A stretch of DNA of 48,319 nucleotides from positions 1-48,319 of the forward strand of contig JAHHHF010000004.1 of assembly GCA_019359495.1 (NCBI GenBank). Reading direction: 5' to 3'. A program made the position numbers and the translations under genes. Under the pieces are notes generated by a model. The model was not told the origin of the DNA. It ran no database searches and saw only the letters and a list, made by a program, of their open reading frames with translations. Positions 18,239 to 27,452 of this stretch are shown here, piece by piece; positions within the stretch are counted from its first letter, which is position 1, and every line of letters begins with the position of its first letter. The stretch comes from Goleter apudmare HA4340-LM2 (lineage in GTDB: Bacteria; Cyanobacteriota; Cyanobacteriia; Cyanobacteriales; Nostocaceae).

Positions 18239-19864
18239 ATGGTACAAAATCAAATTCCCAATCTAGCCAATTCTAAAACCGAATTAGATATTTATATAGG
18301 AAAATTGCTGAATAACCGCTACTTAATCAGAGATTTGATTGGTAAAGGAGGGATGGGTAGAGTTTATTTAGCAGAGGACATCGCCAAAGGCGGTATGCCT
18401 GTTGCTGTCAAAATTCTTTTGCTCAGTTTGGGAAGTCAGCAAATGTCCCAACGCTTTGCTAGAGAAATTTTTATTGGTGCTCAATTAGGGCGTAAAAGCA
18501 AAAATATTGTCCGAGTGTTTAGTTACGGTGTTACTGAGGACAGTACTCCATTTTATGTAATGGAATACCTCCAGGGTAAAAACTTGAAGCGCATTATTAA
18601 AAGTGAACATTTATCAATACCAAAATTTTTAGATCTCTGTCAGCAAATTTGTTTAGGCTTACAGTGCGCCCACCAAGGAATTACCCTCAAAGGAGAGATT
18701 TATCCGATTGTTCATAGAGATATCAAACCAGAAAATATATTTATTACTGAAGATGCTAAAGCTAAAGATGTTATCAAAATTCTTGATTTTGGTATTGCTA
18801 AGTTCTTAACAGAACGTAGTGGGATGACTCTCACTGATTCTTTTATCGGTAGTTTACCTTACTGCTCACCAGAACACATGGAAGGGCGCAAATTATTAGA
18901 TGTGCGTTCTGATATTTACAGTTTGGGAGTATTGATGTTTGAAATGTTAACAGGAAAGCATCCCTTTCAGACCACTAGCAATTCATTTGGTAGTTGGTAT
19001 CAGGCTCACCGTTTTCAAACTCCGCCTGCCTTTGAAGAGGTAAATCCGCAAGCAACTGTACCACAAGAATTACAATTATTAGTGACGCGTTGTTTGGCAA
19101 AAGAAGTTAGTGATCGCCCACAAGATATTCAAGAAATATTAGAAAATTTAGATGAGGTAAAATGGCAGGTTGAGCATCCTCCTGGTAGTAGTGGTGAACA
19201 CCCACAAGCTACGTCGCCAGTACAACTCATACCTGTAACATCATTATCAGAAAAAGAGTGTTTACAAAAAACTTGGCCTAAGAATAAACCAATAGCACCA
19301 ATAGGTTTTCCGCATTTATTACATACTCTCCAAGGTACTATACCCACAGTTTGGGCAATGTTGCCTAAACAAGAAATTGTTAAATTTTTAGCTAACACAC
19401 ATGGTACAGAATTAATTACTAAAATGAATGTATACCCAATGTTGTTATGGGTAACAGTGCTACACGATTCCCAATCATCTCTTACACGATGGCTGTCTTA
19501 TTTCTTAGATATGAAAGATAGTAGAGGGCAGAAAATATTACGAATATTAGCAGAAATAGGTTACTATCATTTGCTATTCTTTTCTCTGGAAGATCCTAAT
19601 ACTTGTTCCCATGTCATAACATTAAGTCTAACTGCTAAACAGCGTCAGCAAATTATAGATTGGTTAGCAATTAATCAGGATGTAAATGAATTTATTTCTC
19701 CTAAGCAAGCTAAAGTTATTTTAAAAGCAGAGTACGAAACCAAGAAGGTGAAAATACTGCGAAATTTGATAGTTGAACCCAAAAAAGAAAAAATCGGTTT
19801 CAAAAATTATGTTTCTCAATTATTCTACTATTTCTTGCAGCTATTCATCCGACAACAAAAGTAA
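18239..19864 (+). CDS. Serine/threonine protein kinase, paralogue 1
   Basis: 541 residues. A Hanks-type kinase domain covers about 28-300: Gly loop GKGGMGRVY at 35-43, ATP lysine Lys58 in VAVKI, catalytic 'HRDIKPEN' with Asp161, and DFG with Asp183. Residues about 345-500 form a second conserved region that I cannot name, shared with the next gene: 'WPKNKPIAPIGFPHLL', 'YPMLLWVTVL', 'YFLDMKD' and 'LLFFSLED..TCSHVI'. No membrane segment is visible, so it is probably soluble. The paralogue starts 60 bases downstream, so the pair arose by tandem duplication and is likely co-transcribed. The kinase call is firm; the partner and substrate are unknown. Confidence 0.9.
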   Translation: MVQNQIPNLANSKTELDIYIGKLLNNRYLIRDLIGKGGMGRVYLAEDIAKGGMPVAVKILLLSLGSQQMSQRFAREIFIGAQLGRKSKNIVRVFSYGVTEDSTPFYVMEYLQGKNLKRIIKSEHLSIPKFLDLCQQICLGLQCAHQGITLKGEIYPIVHRDIKPENIFITEDAKAKDVIKILDFGIAKFLTERSGMTLTDSFIGSLPYCSPEHMEGRKLLDVRSDIYSLGVLMFEMLTGKHPFQTTSNSFGSWYQAHRFQTPPAFEEVNPQATVPQELQLLVTRCLAKEVSDRPQDIQEILENLDEVKWQVEHPPGSSGEHPQATSPVQLIPVTSLSEKECLQKTWPKNKPIAPIGFPHLLHTLQGTIPTVWAMLPKQEIVKFLANTHGTELITKMNVYPMLLWVTVLHDSQSSLTRWLSYFLDMKDSRGQKILRILAEIGYYHLLFFSLEDPNTCSHVITLSLTAKQRQQIIDWLAINQDVNEFISPKQAKVILKAEYETKKVKILRNLIVEPKKEKIGFKNYVSQLFYYFLQLFIRQQK

Positions 19865-19924
19865 AATTTATATATTAAATTTATCAATTTAAATTTTTTC
19901 TATGCATTACTAGAGGTTGTCAAG

Positions 19925-21523
19925 GTGAATCACAGTGCGTTTGCATCTCCACAAAGTACAGGTTTACTTGCCAATCGTTATCAACTCCAGCAATTAATTG
20001 GCAAGGGAGGAATGGGTGAGGTCTTTTTGGCAAATGATATTTTGCTAGGAGGGATACCCGTTGCGATTAAATTCCTGACTCATACTGTTTCTGACGCCAA
20101 GATGCAAAAAGATTTTGCTCGTGAAGCGTTGATGAGTGCAGCTTTAAGTCAACATAGTATACATATTGTGCGGGCTTATGATTATGGTGTCAGTCAAGAA
20201 GGTAAGCCCTTCTACGTCATGGAATATTTATCTGGTAAGAGTTTAAAAGAACTAATTCCTATACCTTTGCTAATGTTTATGACTCTGACACGTCAGATAT
20301 GCTTGGGTTTACAGTGTGCCCACCAAGGAATTGATGTAGATGGTAAAATTTGTCCGCTAGTGCATAGAGATATTAAGCCAGCTAATATATTAGTCGTGCC
20401 AGATCCCATACTGGGGAAATTAATTAAAATTCTGGATTTTGGTATTGCTAAATTTTTAAATTATGCCGCTTCAATTAGTACAAATAAAGGTTTTCATGGG
20501 ACTTTACCCTACTGTTCTCCTGAGCAATTAGAGGGAGGAGAATTAGATAGCCGATCTGATATTTACAGCCTGGGTGTAATGATGTTTGAAATGCTCACAG
20601 GCAAAAAACCTTGGCAACCGGAAACTGATTTTTTTGGGGCGTGGTACAAAGCACATCATTTTGAAGCACCAAAAGCGATCGCTGATGTCAACCCTCATCT
20701 AAAGATACCTGCACAACTCAATGATTTAATTATGGGTTGCTTGGCTAAGGCGCCAAGCGATCGCCCACAAAATGTTGCTAAAATCTTACAAGTCTTAGAT
20801 AATTTAAATCGAGCAAACCATACAAATCTGCCTAAACATTTTCCCTTGGGAGAAGTAGCAGGCGAACAGAGAACTGCCTTCATTCCATCTGCCACTGCAT
20901 TGAAAAACTACCCTAATATTCCCTTAGGTTCTGGACTACCTTTAGCAGTAGAACAAAGCTGTTGGCAACTTGTTTGGCCTCGAGAAAAACCAATTCAAGA
21001 AATAGTTTTTCCCCAACTTTTAGATACTGAACAAGGAAGCCTCACATCCTTGTGGTTGATGTTGTCTAAACCAGAAATCCAGAGTCGTGCTCATTCTACC
21101 CGCTACAACCAGTTTATCTTCATCACCTCTCCCCACCCTATGCTGCTATGGCTGACAGTCCTCTACAGTCCCAAACTTGGGCCAAAGTGGCTACCCTGTT
21201 ATCTAGATATGCAAAATACCCAAAATCAGAAAATGGTGTTGTCATTGGCAGAAAACGAACGCTATCCTGTGATTTTCTTTACCCTGGAAGCATCCCACTC
21301 TTGCGCTAATGTCATCAGTAGTTACATCGACCAAAGTCAAAGACAAATGCTGAAAATCTGGGTAGAACAAAGTCAACGCCTACCACCCTCCGCTAAATCC
21401 CAGTTGAGTAAACATCTCCTCAAGCAGGAGTACAAGCAAATGCAATTCCGCATACAGCAGCATTTAGCCTCTAAGTCTCAGGTAGTAGCAGCAACTCCTG
21501 TGGGAAGTGCTAGAATATCTTGA
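19925..21523 (+). CDS. Serine/threonine protein kinase, paralogue 2
   Basis: 532 residues, starting at GTG. Kinase motifs are intact: GKGGMGEVF at 26-34, Lys49 in VAIKF, 'HRDIKPAN' with Asp149, and DFG with Asp171. The same unnamed C-terminal region as in paralogue 1 follows from about 345 to 490 ('WPREKPIQEIVFPQLL', 'HPMLLWLTVLY', 'CYLDMQN', 'VIFFTLEASHSCANVI'). The activation loops differ ('GMTLTDSFIGS' against 'ISTNKGFHGT'), so substrates or regulation may have diverged. Codon use and G+C look like those of the neighbours, so this is probably an old local duplication. It ends about 110 bases before tRNA-Asp. Confidence 0.9.
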   Translation: MNHSAFASPQSTGLLANRYQLQQLIGKGGMGEVFLANDILLGGIPVAIKFLTHTVSDAKMQKDFAREALMSAALSQHSIHIVRAYDYGVSQEGKPFYVMEYLSGKSLKELIPIPLLMFMTLTRQICLGLQCAHQGIDVDGKICPLVHRDIKPANILVVPDPILGKLIKILDFGIAKFLNYAASISTNKGFHGTLPYCSPEQLEGGELDSRSDIYSLGVMMFEMLTGKKPWQPETDFFGAWYKAHHFEAPKAIADVNPHLKIPAQLNDLIMGCLAKAPSDRPQNVAKILQVLDNLNRANHTNLPKHFPLGEVAGEQRTAFIPSATALKNYPNIPLGSGLPLAVEQSCWQLVWPREKPIQEIVFPQLLDTEQGSLTSLWLMLSKPEIQSRAHSTRYNQFIFITSPHPMLLWLTVLYSPKLGPKWLPCYLDMQNTQNQKMVLSLAENERYPVIFFTLEASHSCANVISSYIDQSQRQMLKIWVEQSQRLPPSAKSQLSKHLLKQEYKQMQFRIQQHLASKSQVVAATPVGSARIS

Positions 21524-21634
21524 CTGTCAAGTGTTGTGGCTTCATAGCTGGGGCGAAAAAATCCTGAGTAATCGACAGTTAGAATACTTGACAAGTACAA
21601 AAAAACTGTGCATAATAGCAAAGTTGCCAAATAA

Positions 21635-21708
21635 GGGACTGTAGTTCAATTGGTTAGAGCACCGCCCTGTCACGGCGGAAGTTGCGGGTTCGAGCCCCGT
21701 CAGTCCCG
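21635..21708 (+). tRNA. tRNA-Asp (GUC)
   Basis: A complete 74-base cloverleaf. The acceptor GGGACTG pairs with CAGTCCC and G follows as discriminator. The anticodon stem CCGCC/GGCGG closes the loop CTGTCAC with anticodon GTC at 21669-21671. The T arm contains GGGTTCGAGCCCC and the D arm contains TTCAATTGGTTAGAGC. CCA is not encoded. It lies about 100 bases before gltX. Confidence 0.97.
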
Positions 21709-21809
21709 TAGTAAGTTGGAAGTGCTGAGTAAGTTGAGTGGAATTTTCAGATTAATTAATCTAATTTGCCTCAGCACCTAGTACTTATTATATAAAGAGA
21801 GAATCAACT

Positions 21810-23255
21810 GTGACCGTCAGAGTCCGTATTGCTCCAAGTCCAACCGGTAATTTACATATTGGTACAGCCAGAACGGCTGTATTTAATTGGTTATTTGCTC
21901 GCCATCACGGCGGCAAATTTATATTGCGAATTGAAGACACAGACCTAGAGCGATCGCGTCCCGAATATACTGAAAATATCCTTGCAGGACTGCGCTGGCT
22001 GGGGCTGAATTGGGATGAGGGGCCATTTTATCAATCCCAACGCCTGCATTTGTATAAAGAAGCAGTACAACAACTGCTAGAACGGGGGTTAGCTTATCAT
22101 TGTTACACTACATCTGAAGAACTAGAAGCCCTGCGAGAAGCCCAGAAAGCCAGAGGAGAAGCACCCCGCTACGATAACCGTCACCGCAATCTCACCCCAG
22201 AACAACGCGCCACCTTTGTCGCTGAAGGTCGTTCTGCGGTGATTCGCTTCAAAATTGATGATGGGCGAGAAATTCTCTGGAACGACTTAGTCCGGGGAAA
22301 AATGAGTTGGCGGGGTAGCGATTTGGGTGGTGATATGGTCATTGCCCGCGCCTCGGAAACAGGTATTGGTCAGCCACTGTACAACTTTGTAGTTGTAGTT
22401 GATGACATCGATATGCAAATTAGCCATGTCATCCGGGGAGAAGACCACATAGCCAACACAGCCAAGCAAATTTTGTTATACGAAGCCTTTGGTGCGAAGA
22501 TACCAGAATTTGCTCACACACCCCTGATTTTAAATATGGATGGGCGTAAGCTTTCTAAACGGGATGGAGTGACTTCCATCTCTGACTTTCAGCAATTAGG
22601 ATTTATGGCTGAAGGCTTGGTGAACTATATGACCTTGCTGGGTTGGTCGCCACCAGACTCCACTCAAGAAATCTTCACCTTAGAAGCAGCAGCCAAAGAA
22701 TTTAGTTTTGAACGCGTCAATAAAGCAGGCGCTAAGTTTGACTGGGCAAAACTGGATTGGTTGAATAGTCAGTATATTCACAGTATGCCAGTAGATAAAC
22801 TCACAGACTTACTCATGCCTTACTGGCAAGAAGCTGGGTATAAATTTGATGGTGGACGAGAACGGGCTTGGCTAGAACAACTAGTAGCGTTAATTAGCGC
22901 TAGCTTGACCCGTTTAAAAGATGCTGTGGATCAAAGTCAACTGTTTTTCACTGACAGTGTGGAATTTAGCGAAGAAGCCACTAAGCAGTTGCAGCAAGAA
23001 GGTTCTGCTACTGTACTTCAGGGGATTGTCGCTGCTTTGGAAAATCAACCACAGCTGACAGCAGACACCGCCCAAGAGATCATCAAACAGGTTGTGAAAG
23101 CGCAAAACGTCAAAAAAGGGCTGGTAATGCGATCGCTCAGAGCCGCCTTAACGGGTGATGTCCATGGCCCCGACCTGATACAATCTTGGTCATTGCTGCA
23201 TCAAATTGGTTTAGATCAGCCTCGTTTGAGCAAGGCAATTTCAGTCAGTAGTTAG
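21810..23255 (+). CDS. gltX: Glutamyl-tRNA synthetase
   Basis: 481 residues, GTG start. It charges tRNA-Glu, and in cyanobacteria a non-discriminating enzyme also charges tRNA-Gln for amidation. Charged tRNA-Glu also feeds chlorophyll and heme synthesis. The class I signature HIGT is at 16-19 after 'APSPTGNL', and the KMSKS-type loop KLSKR is at 247-251. The Glu-binding 'RIEDTD' is at 40-45, and the C-terminal anticodon-binding domain is complete. It lies 100 bases downstream of tRNA-Asp, so processing from a common transcript is possible. A 9-bp-stem hairpin follows 15 bases after the stop. Confidence 0.97.
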   Translation: MTVRVRIAPSPTGNLHIGTARTAVFNWLFARHHGGKFILRIEDTDLERSRPEYTENILAGLRWLGLNWDEGPFYQSQRLHLYKEAVQQLLERGLAYHCYTTSEELEALREAQKARGEAPRYDNRHRNLTPEQRATFVAEGRSAVIRFKIDDGREILWNDLVRGKMSWRGSDLGGDMVIARASETGIGQPLYNFVVVVDDIDMQISHVIRGEDHIANTAKQILLYEAFGAKIPEFAHTPLILNMDGRKLSKRDGVTSISDFQQLGFMAEGLVNYMTLLGWSPPDSTQEIFTLEAAAKEFSFERVNKAGAKFDWAKLDWLNSQYIHSMPVDKLTDLLMPYWQEAGYKFDGGRERAWLEQLVALISASLTRLKDAVDQSQLFFTDSVEFSEEATKQLQQEGSATVLQGIVAALENQPQLTADTAQEIIKQVVKAQNVKKGLVMRSLRAALTGDVHGPDLIQSWSLLHQIGLDQPRLSKAISVSS

Positions 23256-23270
23256 CGAATTAGTTCGTAG

Positions 23271-23312
23271 TCAGGACTTCAGTTATGAAATATTTCAGCA
23301 CTCAAGTCCTGA
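23271..23312 (+). terminator. Hairpin after gltX
   Basis: TCAGGACTT (23271-23279) and AAGTCCTGA (23304-23312) form a perfect 9-bp stem with a 24-base loop. It begins 15 bases after the gltX stop. There is no T run, so it may protect the 3' end rather than terminate. Confidence 0.4.
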
Positions 23313-23474
23313 TCAGGAGATTTCCAAGTAAGTAACTCAAATATCGCTGACCTACTTAACTCTACAAACATCTTGCACTAGAGTGATCGCCTTTCTTATG
23401 CTCGTTATAAAGCATAGCTTTATACAAGCCAATTAGTAGTACAAAAATCTTGGCAACAAATCACTGAAAGCCAA

Positions 23475-23516
23475 AGATCCCTACTTTTCAAAAAAGTTGG
23501 GGATCTAATTTTTGAG
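23475..23516 (+). terminator. Hairpin with T-rich tail
   Basis: AGATCCCTACTTTT pairs imperfectly with AAAAGTTGGGGATCT (one bulge), followed by AATTTTTGAG. It is a plausible intrinsic terminator about 220 bases downstream of gltX, and a third member of the hairpin family seen at 9121 and 17922. Confidence 0.5.
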
Positions 23517-23656
23517 TTTAGTTTCTTAGCGATTGATACTTGCCTAACCAACTTTTGACTATCCTCAAGACTGAGTGTAGTTAATTCTGCCCATTTTGGG
23601 AACTTGGCGTGTAAAATTCATGTCTTGAACAACACTTAGGTAAACATGTAATCAAA

Positions 23657-24151
23657 ATGCCAAAACTAGCGCTCAATCAAGGGATAAGATTATTGTTGAT
23701 GATATTGACACTCTCCGTTACATCGACAATTAATACCGCAGCTAATGGAAAAGAACCGCCACCAATATTTGGTGATATCACTATTGGACGGAAGTTTTCT
23801 CCAGATCCTATTACAGTTCGTGGTGTGAGTGGTGGTTCAATACCTGCAAACCAAGTTGCCAAAAGAGTGGAAACCCCCACTGGCCCATGTACTGGATTCG
23901 TTGATGAAGCACCAGGTCATACATTGCAATTAACCAGTAAATTTGACTACCTGAAACTGAAGTTACAGAGTCCGGCAGATACTACCCTGGTGATTAGTGG
24001 CCCTGGCGGCACATGGTGCAATGATGAGTTTGATGGTCATAATCCTGGTATAGGTGGTGAATGGCTACCGGGAACCTACATGATTTGGGTTGGTTCCTAC
24101 CAACAGGGCAAGTATCTTCCTTACACTCTACAAATAACGGAAGTTAAGTAG
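23657..24151 (+). CDS. Small secreted hypothetical protein
   Basis: 164 residues. A signal peptide is evident: basic 'NQGIR', a hydrophobic stretch about 11-25, and a possible cleavage near 'TAANG'. The mature part contains two cysteines ('GPCTGF' and 'TWCNDEFDG'), likely disulfide-linked in the periplasm. It is rich in Gly/Pro and beta-strand patterns ('LKLKLQSPADTTLVISGPGG', 'GTYMIWVGSY', 'YTLQITEV'), resembling pre-peptidase C-terminal-like beta sandwiches. No catalytic motif is visible. Its stop codon overlaps the left edge of a MITE-like inverted repeat at 24152. Confidence 0.7.
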   Translation: MPKLALNQGIRLLLMILTLSVTSTINTAANGKEPPPIFGDITIGRKFSPDPITVRGVSGGSIPANQVAKRVETPTGPCTGFVDEAPGHTLQLTSKFDYLKLKLQSPADTTLVISGPGGTWCNDEFDGHNPGIGGEWLPGTYMIWVGSYQQGKYLPYTLQITEVK

Positions 24152-24247
24152 TAGTCTGTCAATTTTGTTTTGAGGGATTTTTGGTAGTCTCGCTCACGCG
24201 GGCAAGATGCCCGCACTACAGTCCATCATTTTTATCTTGACAGACTA
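24152..24247. mobile_element. MITE-like element, 96 bp
   Basis: Perfect 11-bp terminal inverted repeats (TAGTCTGTCAA at 24152-24162, TTGACAGACTA at 24237-24247) enclose a non-coding core. GTAG is directly repeated on both sides (24148-24151 and 24248-24251), like a 4-bp target duplication. The core holds a second palindrome (GCGGGCA/TGCCCGC at 24198-24214). The family and the helper transposase are unknown. The insertion sits exactly at a gene's stop codon. Confidence 0.55.
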
Positions 24248-24251
24248 GTAG

Positions 24252-24760
24252 TGGGGCATGGGGAATGAGGTATGGGGCATCATGCATTGGTAAAGACTTA
24301 GACATTACCCCCTCTCCCCATCCGCGACAGTAGAAAATTACATGGCGGAAAGCGATCCTTGTTGGCGATCGCTTTCCTCGTGTCATAATGTATTAAAATT
24401 AAGTTAACTTTAATTAAGATTCTTGTTGTCGTCATGTATTTGCTGTAACGCTCCTAGAAGCTCCTACAGCAAGGCATATGAGACATGCAATTAAACTAAA
24501 TGGATTTATGGAGATCCGTTTCACATCTGTCTAGTGAACAAGAGTAAGGATTCAGGATGAAAGAGGAAGGCTGACAAAGAAGATTAGAAAAATGCCCTCT
24601 GGACAGCGTTACCGTATATAAGGAGCGTGTCTAGAAGGTTAAGTTAAAATGAAAAATTTTATACTTCTTAACTTTTCTGCGTCCTGAATCCAAGAAGGTG
24701 TTCTACACCATTCGGTTGTTAAAGCTAATGATTTGTATTGGCATCTAGAGGCAAATTAAA
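24252..24760. other. Long leader region upstream of ftsH
   Basis: About 500 bases without a gene. It contains a HIP1 site near 24366 and a nested set of inverted repeats just before ftsH. GGATTCAGGA (24548-24557) pairs with TCCTGAATCC (24682-24691), and inside that pair lies an AAGTTAA/TTAACTT stem around an A/T-rich loop. A structured 5' UTR or small RNA is possible. No ribosome-binding site stronger than AGAGG precedes the ftsH ATG. Confidence 0.45.
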
Positions 24761-26647
24761 ATGAAATTCTCCTGGAAAGTCCTGTTACTCTGGACATTGC
24801 CTGCTTTGGTAATTGGCTTTTTCTTCTGGCAAGGAGCATTTGCTGGTGCTCCTACTGATAGCGGTAAGAATGCTGCTAATACCCGCATGACCTATGGTCG
24901 CTTTTTGGAATATCTGGACGCTGACCGAGTTACCAGCGTGGATCTTTACGAAGGTGGCAGAACAGCAATTATCGAAGCAGTAGATCAAGACATCGAAAAT
25001 CATGTCCAACGGTGGCGGGTGGATCTGCCTATTAGTGCGCCTGAGGTGATTAGCAAGCTCAAAACCAAAGGCATCAGTTTTGATGCTCACCCCATGCGGA
25101 ACGATGGCGCTATCTGGGGGTTATTGGGCAATTTAGTTTTCCCAGTCTTATTGATTACAGGATTGTTCTTTTTGTTCCGTCGTTCTAGCAACCTTCCTGG
25201 TGGCCCTGGTCAAGCTATGAACTTCGGCAAATCCCGTGCCCGCTTCCAAATGGAGGCGAAAACCGGAGTCAAGTTTGACGACGTAGCAGGTATTGAAGAA
25301 GCGAAAGAAGAACTGCAAGAAGTCGTAACTTTCTTGAAACAGCCCGAAAGATTTACCGCCGTTGGCGCTAGGATTCCTAAGGGTGTGCTGTTAGTCGGCC
25401 CTCCTGGTACAGGTAAAACCTTACTAGCAAAAGCGATCGCTGGTGAAGCTGGCGTACCATTTTTTAGCATTTCCGGTTCGGAATTTGTGGAAATGTTTGT
25501 GGGTGTCGGTGCTTCCCGCGTCCGTGACTTGTTCAAGAAGGCTAAAGACAATGCCCCTTGTATCATCTTTATTGATGAAATTGACGCCGTAGGTAGACAA
25601 CGGGGTGCTGGTATCGGTGGCGGTAACGACGAAAGAGAGCAAACTCTCAACCAACTACTCACCGAAATGGACGGCTTTGAAGGCAACACAGGTATCATTA
25701 TTATTGCTGCTACCAACCGTCCTGATGTATTAGACTCAGCATTGTTGCGACCTGGACGCTTTGATAGACAAGTAACTGTGGATGCTCCAGACATCAAAGG
25801 ACGTTTGGAAATCTTACAAGTCCACGCCCGCAACAAAAAATTAGACACTAGCGTTTCCTTAGATGCGATCGCCCGCCGGACTCCTGGATTCACTGGTGCT
25901 GATTTAGCTAACTTACTCAACGAAGCCGCCATTCTCACCGCCAGAAGACGCAAAGACGCGATCACCTTGCGAGAAATTGACGATGCTGTAGATCGGGTAG
26001 TTGCAGGGATGGAAGGTACTCCCCTCGTAGACAGCAAGAGTAAGCGCTTAATTGCTTATCACGAAATTGGTCACGCATTGGTGGGAACCTTATTAAAAGA
26101 CCATGACCCAGTGCAAAAAGTTACCCTAATTCCTCGTGGACAAGCTCAAGGTTTGACTTGGTTCACTCCTAACGAAGAACAAGGATTAATTTCCCGTTCT
26201 CAACTCAAAGCTAGGATTACTGGTGCTTTGGGTGGTCGCGCCGCCGAAGAAGTGATTTTTGGACCGGCGGAAGTTACGACTGGTGCTGGTGGCGACCTAC
26301 AGCAGTTGTCGGGAATGGCCAGACAAATGGTAACTCGGTTTGGGATGTCTGATTTAGGCCCCTTATCTTTGGAAAGCCAGCAAGGAGAGGTATTCTTAGG
26401 TCGTGACTGGACAACCCGATCTGAGTATTCTGAATCAATAGCTTCCCGGATCGATGGTCAAGTCCGGGCGATCGTCGAAGAATGCTATGAAACAGCTAAG
26501 AAGATTATCCGTGAGCATCGCACTGTTACCGATCGCCTAGTAGATTTACTCATCGAAAAGGAAACAATCGACGGACAAGAATTCCGCCAGATCGTCGCCG
26601 AATACGCTGAAGTCCCTGAAAAAGCCCAGTACGTACCACAACTGTAA
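24761..26647 (+). CDS. ftsH: ATP-dependent zinc metalloprotease FtsH
   Basis: 628 residues. It is a membrane-anchored AAA+ protease; cyanobacterial FtsH complexes degrade damaged PSII D1 and other membrane proteins. Membrane helices lie at about 7-26 and 121-140. Walker A GPPGTGKT is at 213-220, Walker B is in '[13 protein letters not shown]', and the SRH ends 'RPGRFDR'. The zinc site HEIGH is at 434-438. All motifs are intact and the length is standard. Nostoc has several FtsH homologues, and I cannot tell which one this is from sequence alone. It has a long upstream region with inverted repeats and a near-perfect terminator 33 bases after the stop. Confidence 0.97.
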   Translation: MKFSWKVLLLWTLPALVIGFFFWQGAFAGAPTDSGKNAANTRMTYGRFLEYLDADRVTSVDLYEGGRTAIIEAVDQDIENHVQRWRVDLPISAPEVISKLKTKGISFDAHPMRNDGAIWGLLGNLVFPVLLITGLFFLFRRSSNLPGGPGQAMNFGKSRARFQMEAKTGVKFDDVAGIEEAKEELQEVVTFLKQPERFTAVGARIPKGVLLVGPPGTGKTLLAKAIAGEAGVPFFSISGSEFVEMFVGVGASRVRDLFKKAKDNAPCIIFIDEIDAVGRQRGAGIGGGNDEREQTLNQLLTEMDGFEGNTGIIIIAATNRPDVLDSALLRPGRFDRQVTVDAPDIKGRLEILQVHARNKKLDTSVSLDAIARRTPGFTGADLANLLNEAAILTARRRKDAITLREIDDAVDRVVAGMEGTPLVDSKSKRLIAYHEIGHALVGTLLKDHDPVQKVTLIPRGQAQGLTWFTPNEEQGLISRSQLKARITGALGGRAAEEVIFGPAEVTTGAGGDLQQLSGMARQMVTRFGMSDLGPLSLESQQGEVFLGRDWTTRSEYSESIASRIDGQVRAIVEECYETAKKIIREHRTVTDRLVDLLIEKETIDGQEFRQIVAEYAEVPEKAQYVPQL

Positions 26648-26679
26648 TTACCTGGAAATCAGCAATCCAATAAGCAATG

Positions 26680-26708
26680 GGGATGTTATGTAACATCCCA
26701 TTTTTTTT
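26680..26708 (+). terminator. Intrinsic terminator of ftsH
   Basis: GGGATGTTA, two loop bases, TAACATCCC, then A and an 8-base T run. This is the clearest rho-independent terminator in the window, 33 bases after the ftsH stop. Confidence 0.88.
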
Positions 26709-26763
26709 GATCTCATCCACCTAATTTTGTAGTATAAAGTGCCTCAAAGATATCTTTTTAGCT

Positions 26764-27408
26764 CTATTGCTTGTTTGTACCTAGCTGAGATACTATTTTT
26801 TTAGTTGTGTAATATACTTCAGTTTTCCCGCCTAGGATATCTCGGCGATCGCTGCCAGCATTGACGATAATATGAGATGAATTAATTGTAGGTAATGGTG
26901 AGGGCAGTGAAATATAGCTTTTATCGTTAATTAATATCTTATTAGGGGAAACTTGCTCTAATTTTTTGATAGTTTGTACACCAACATCACCATTACGATA
27001 ACAGAGCCTACCAAAAGCTAATCCTGTTGCTTTTGTGGGTACTTCTAGTAAGTAAAAATTATCAGGAATCAGCCATTCTCGCCAATTATTATCTCCACCT
27101 TTGCCTATATACTTGATCAATGATGGGGTAGCTTTCGACCAAGTTTTTGCCGATAGGGCTTGAGGAAAAACAAATACTGAAATTTTTTTATTGGCATCTA
27201 GAGAGACTTGAGTAAATATTGTCCCTTCACGGTATTTAACTCCATCAAGATCATCTTGATTAACTGCAATTTCTGTGAGAGATTTTGTAGTTTGACAAAA
27301 TTGCACTCTCTTCTCATCTTTTGATTTGAAGGATTGCCAGTAAGCAAATACTGTGAGGCTGATACAAGTCAGACTAGTAACTTTTAGTATCTGAATAATT
27401 TTGGTCAT
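26764..27408 (-). CDS. Hypothetical protein with N-terminal signal/anchor
   Basis: 214 residues. The first 25 ('IIQILKVTSLTCISLTVFAYW') form an uncleaved anchor or signal peptide. The rest is a mixed alpha/beta sequence without recognised motifs ('WREWLIPDNFYLLEVPTKATGL', 'FGRLCYRNGDVGVQTI', and a 'SSHIIVNAGSDRRDILGGKTEVYYTT' ending). It is probably periplasmic. It follows the pentapeptide-repeat gene on the same strand after a 44-base gap and could be the last gene of the ccmP unit, but there is no functional link I can show. Confidence 0.6.
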   Translation of the reverse strand: MTKIIQILKVTSLTCISLTVFAYWQSFKSKDEKRVQFCQTTKSLTEIAVNQDDLDGVKYREGTIFTQVSLDANKKISVFVFPQALSAKTWSKATPSLIKYIGKGGDNNWREWLIPDNFYLLEVPTKATGLAFGRLCYRNGDVGVQTIKKLEQVSPNKILINDKSYISLPSPLPTINSSHIIVNAGSDRRDILGGKTEVYYTTKKIVSQLGTNKQ

Positions 27409-27452
27409 TTGTCATTTGTCTAGCCTTGAGGTAGGGTGAGCGCTATGCAGTT

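Larger units (their letters stand above)
23256..23656. other. 401-bp gene-free stretch with two hairpins
   Basis: It holds a hairpin at 23271-23312 and a second with a T-rich tail at 23475-23516; no gene is evident between them. The final 100 bases, before the secreted-protein gene, look like ordinary promoter-bearing sequence with no clear motif. Confidence 0.45.

Noticed and set aside
21635-21708. Searched around the tRNA for an integrated element
   Set aside because: No integrase or repeated tRNA 3' end nearby; gltX and kinases are ordinary neighbours.
25210-26037. Long minus-strand open frame opposite ftsH
   Set aside because: It is the antisense shadow of the highly conserved ftsH AAA domain and has no protein-like features.
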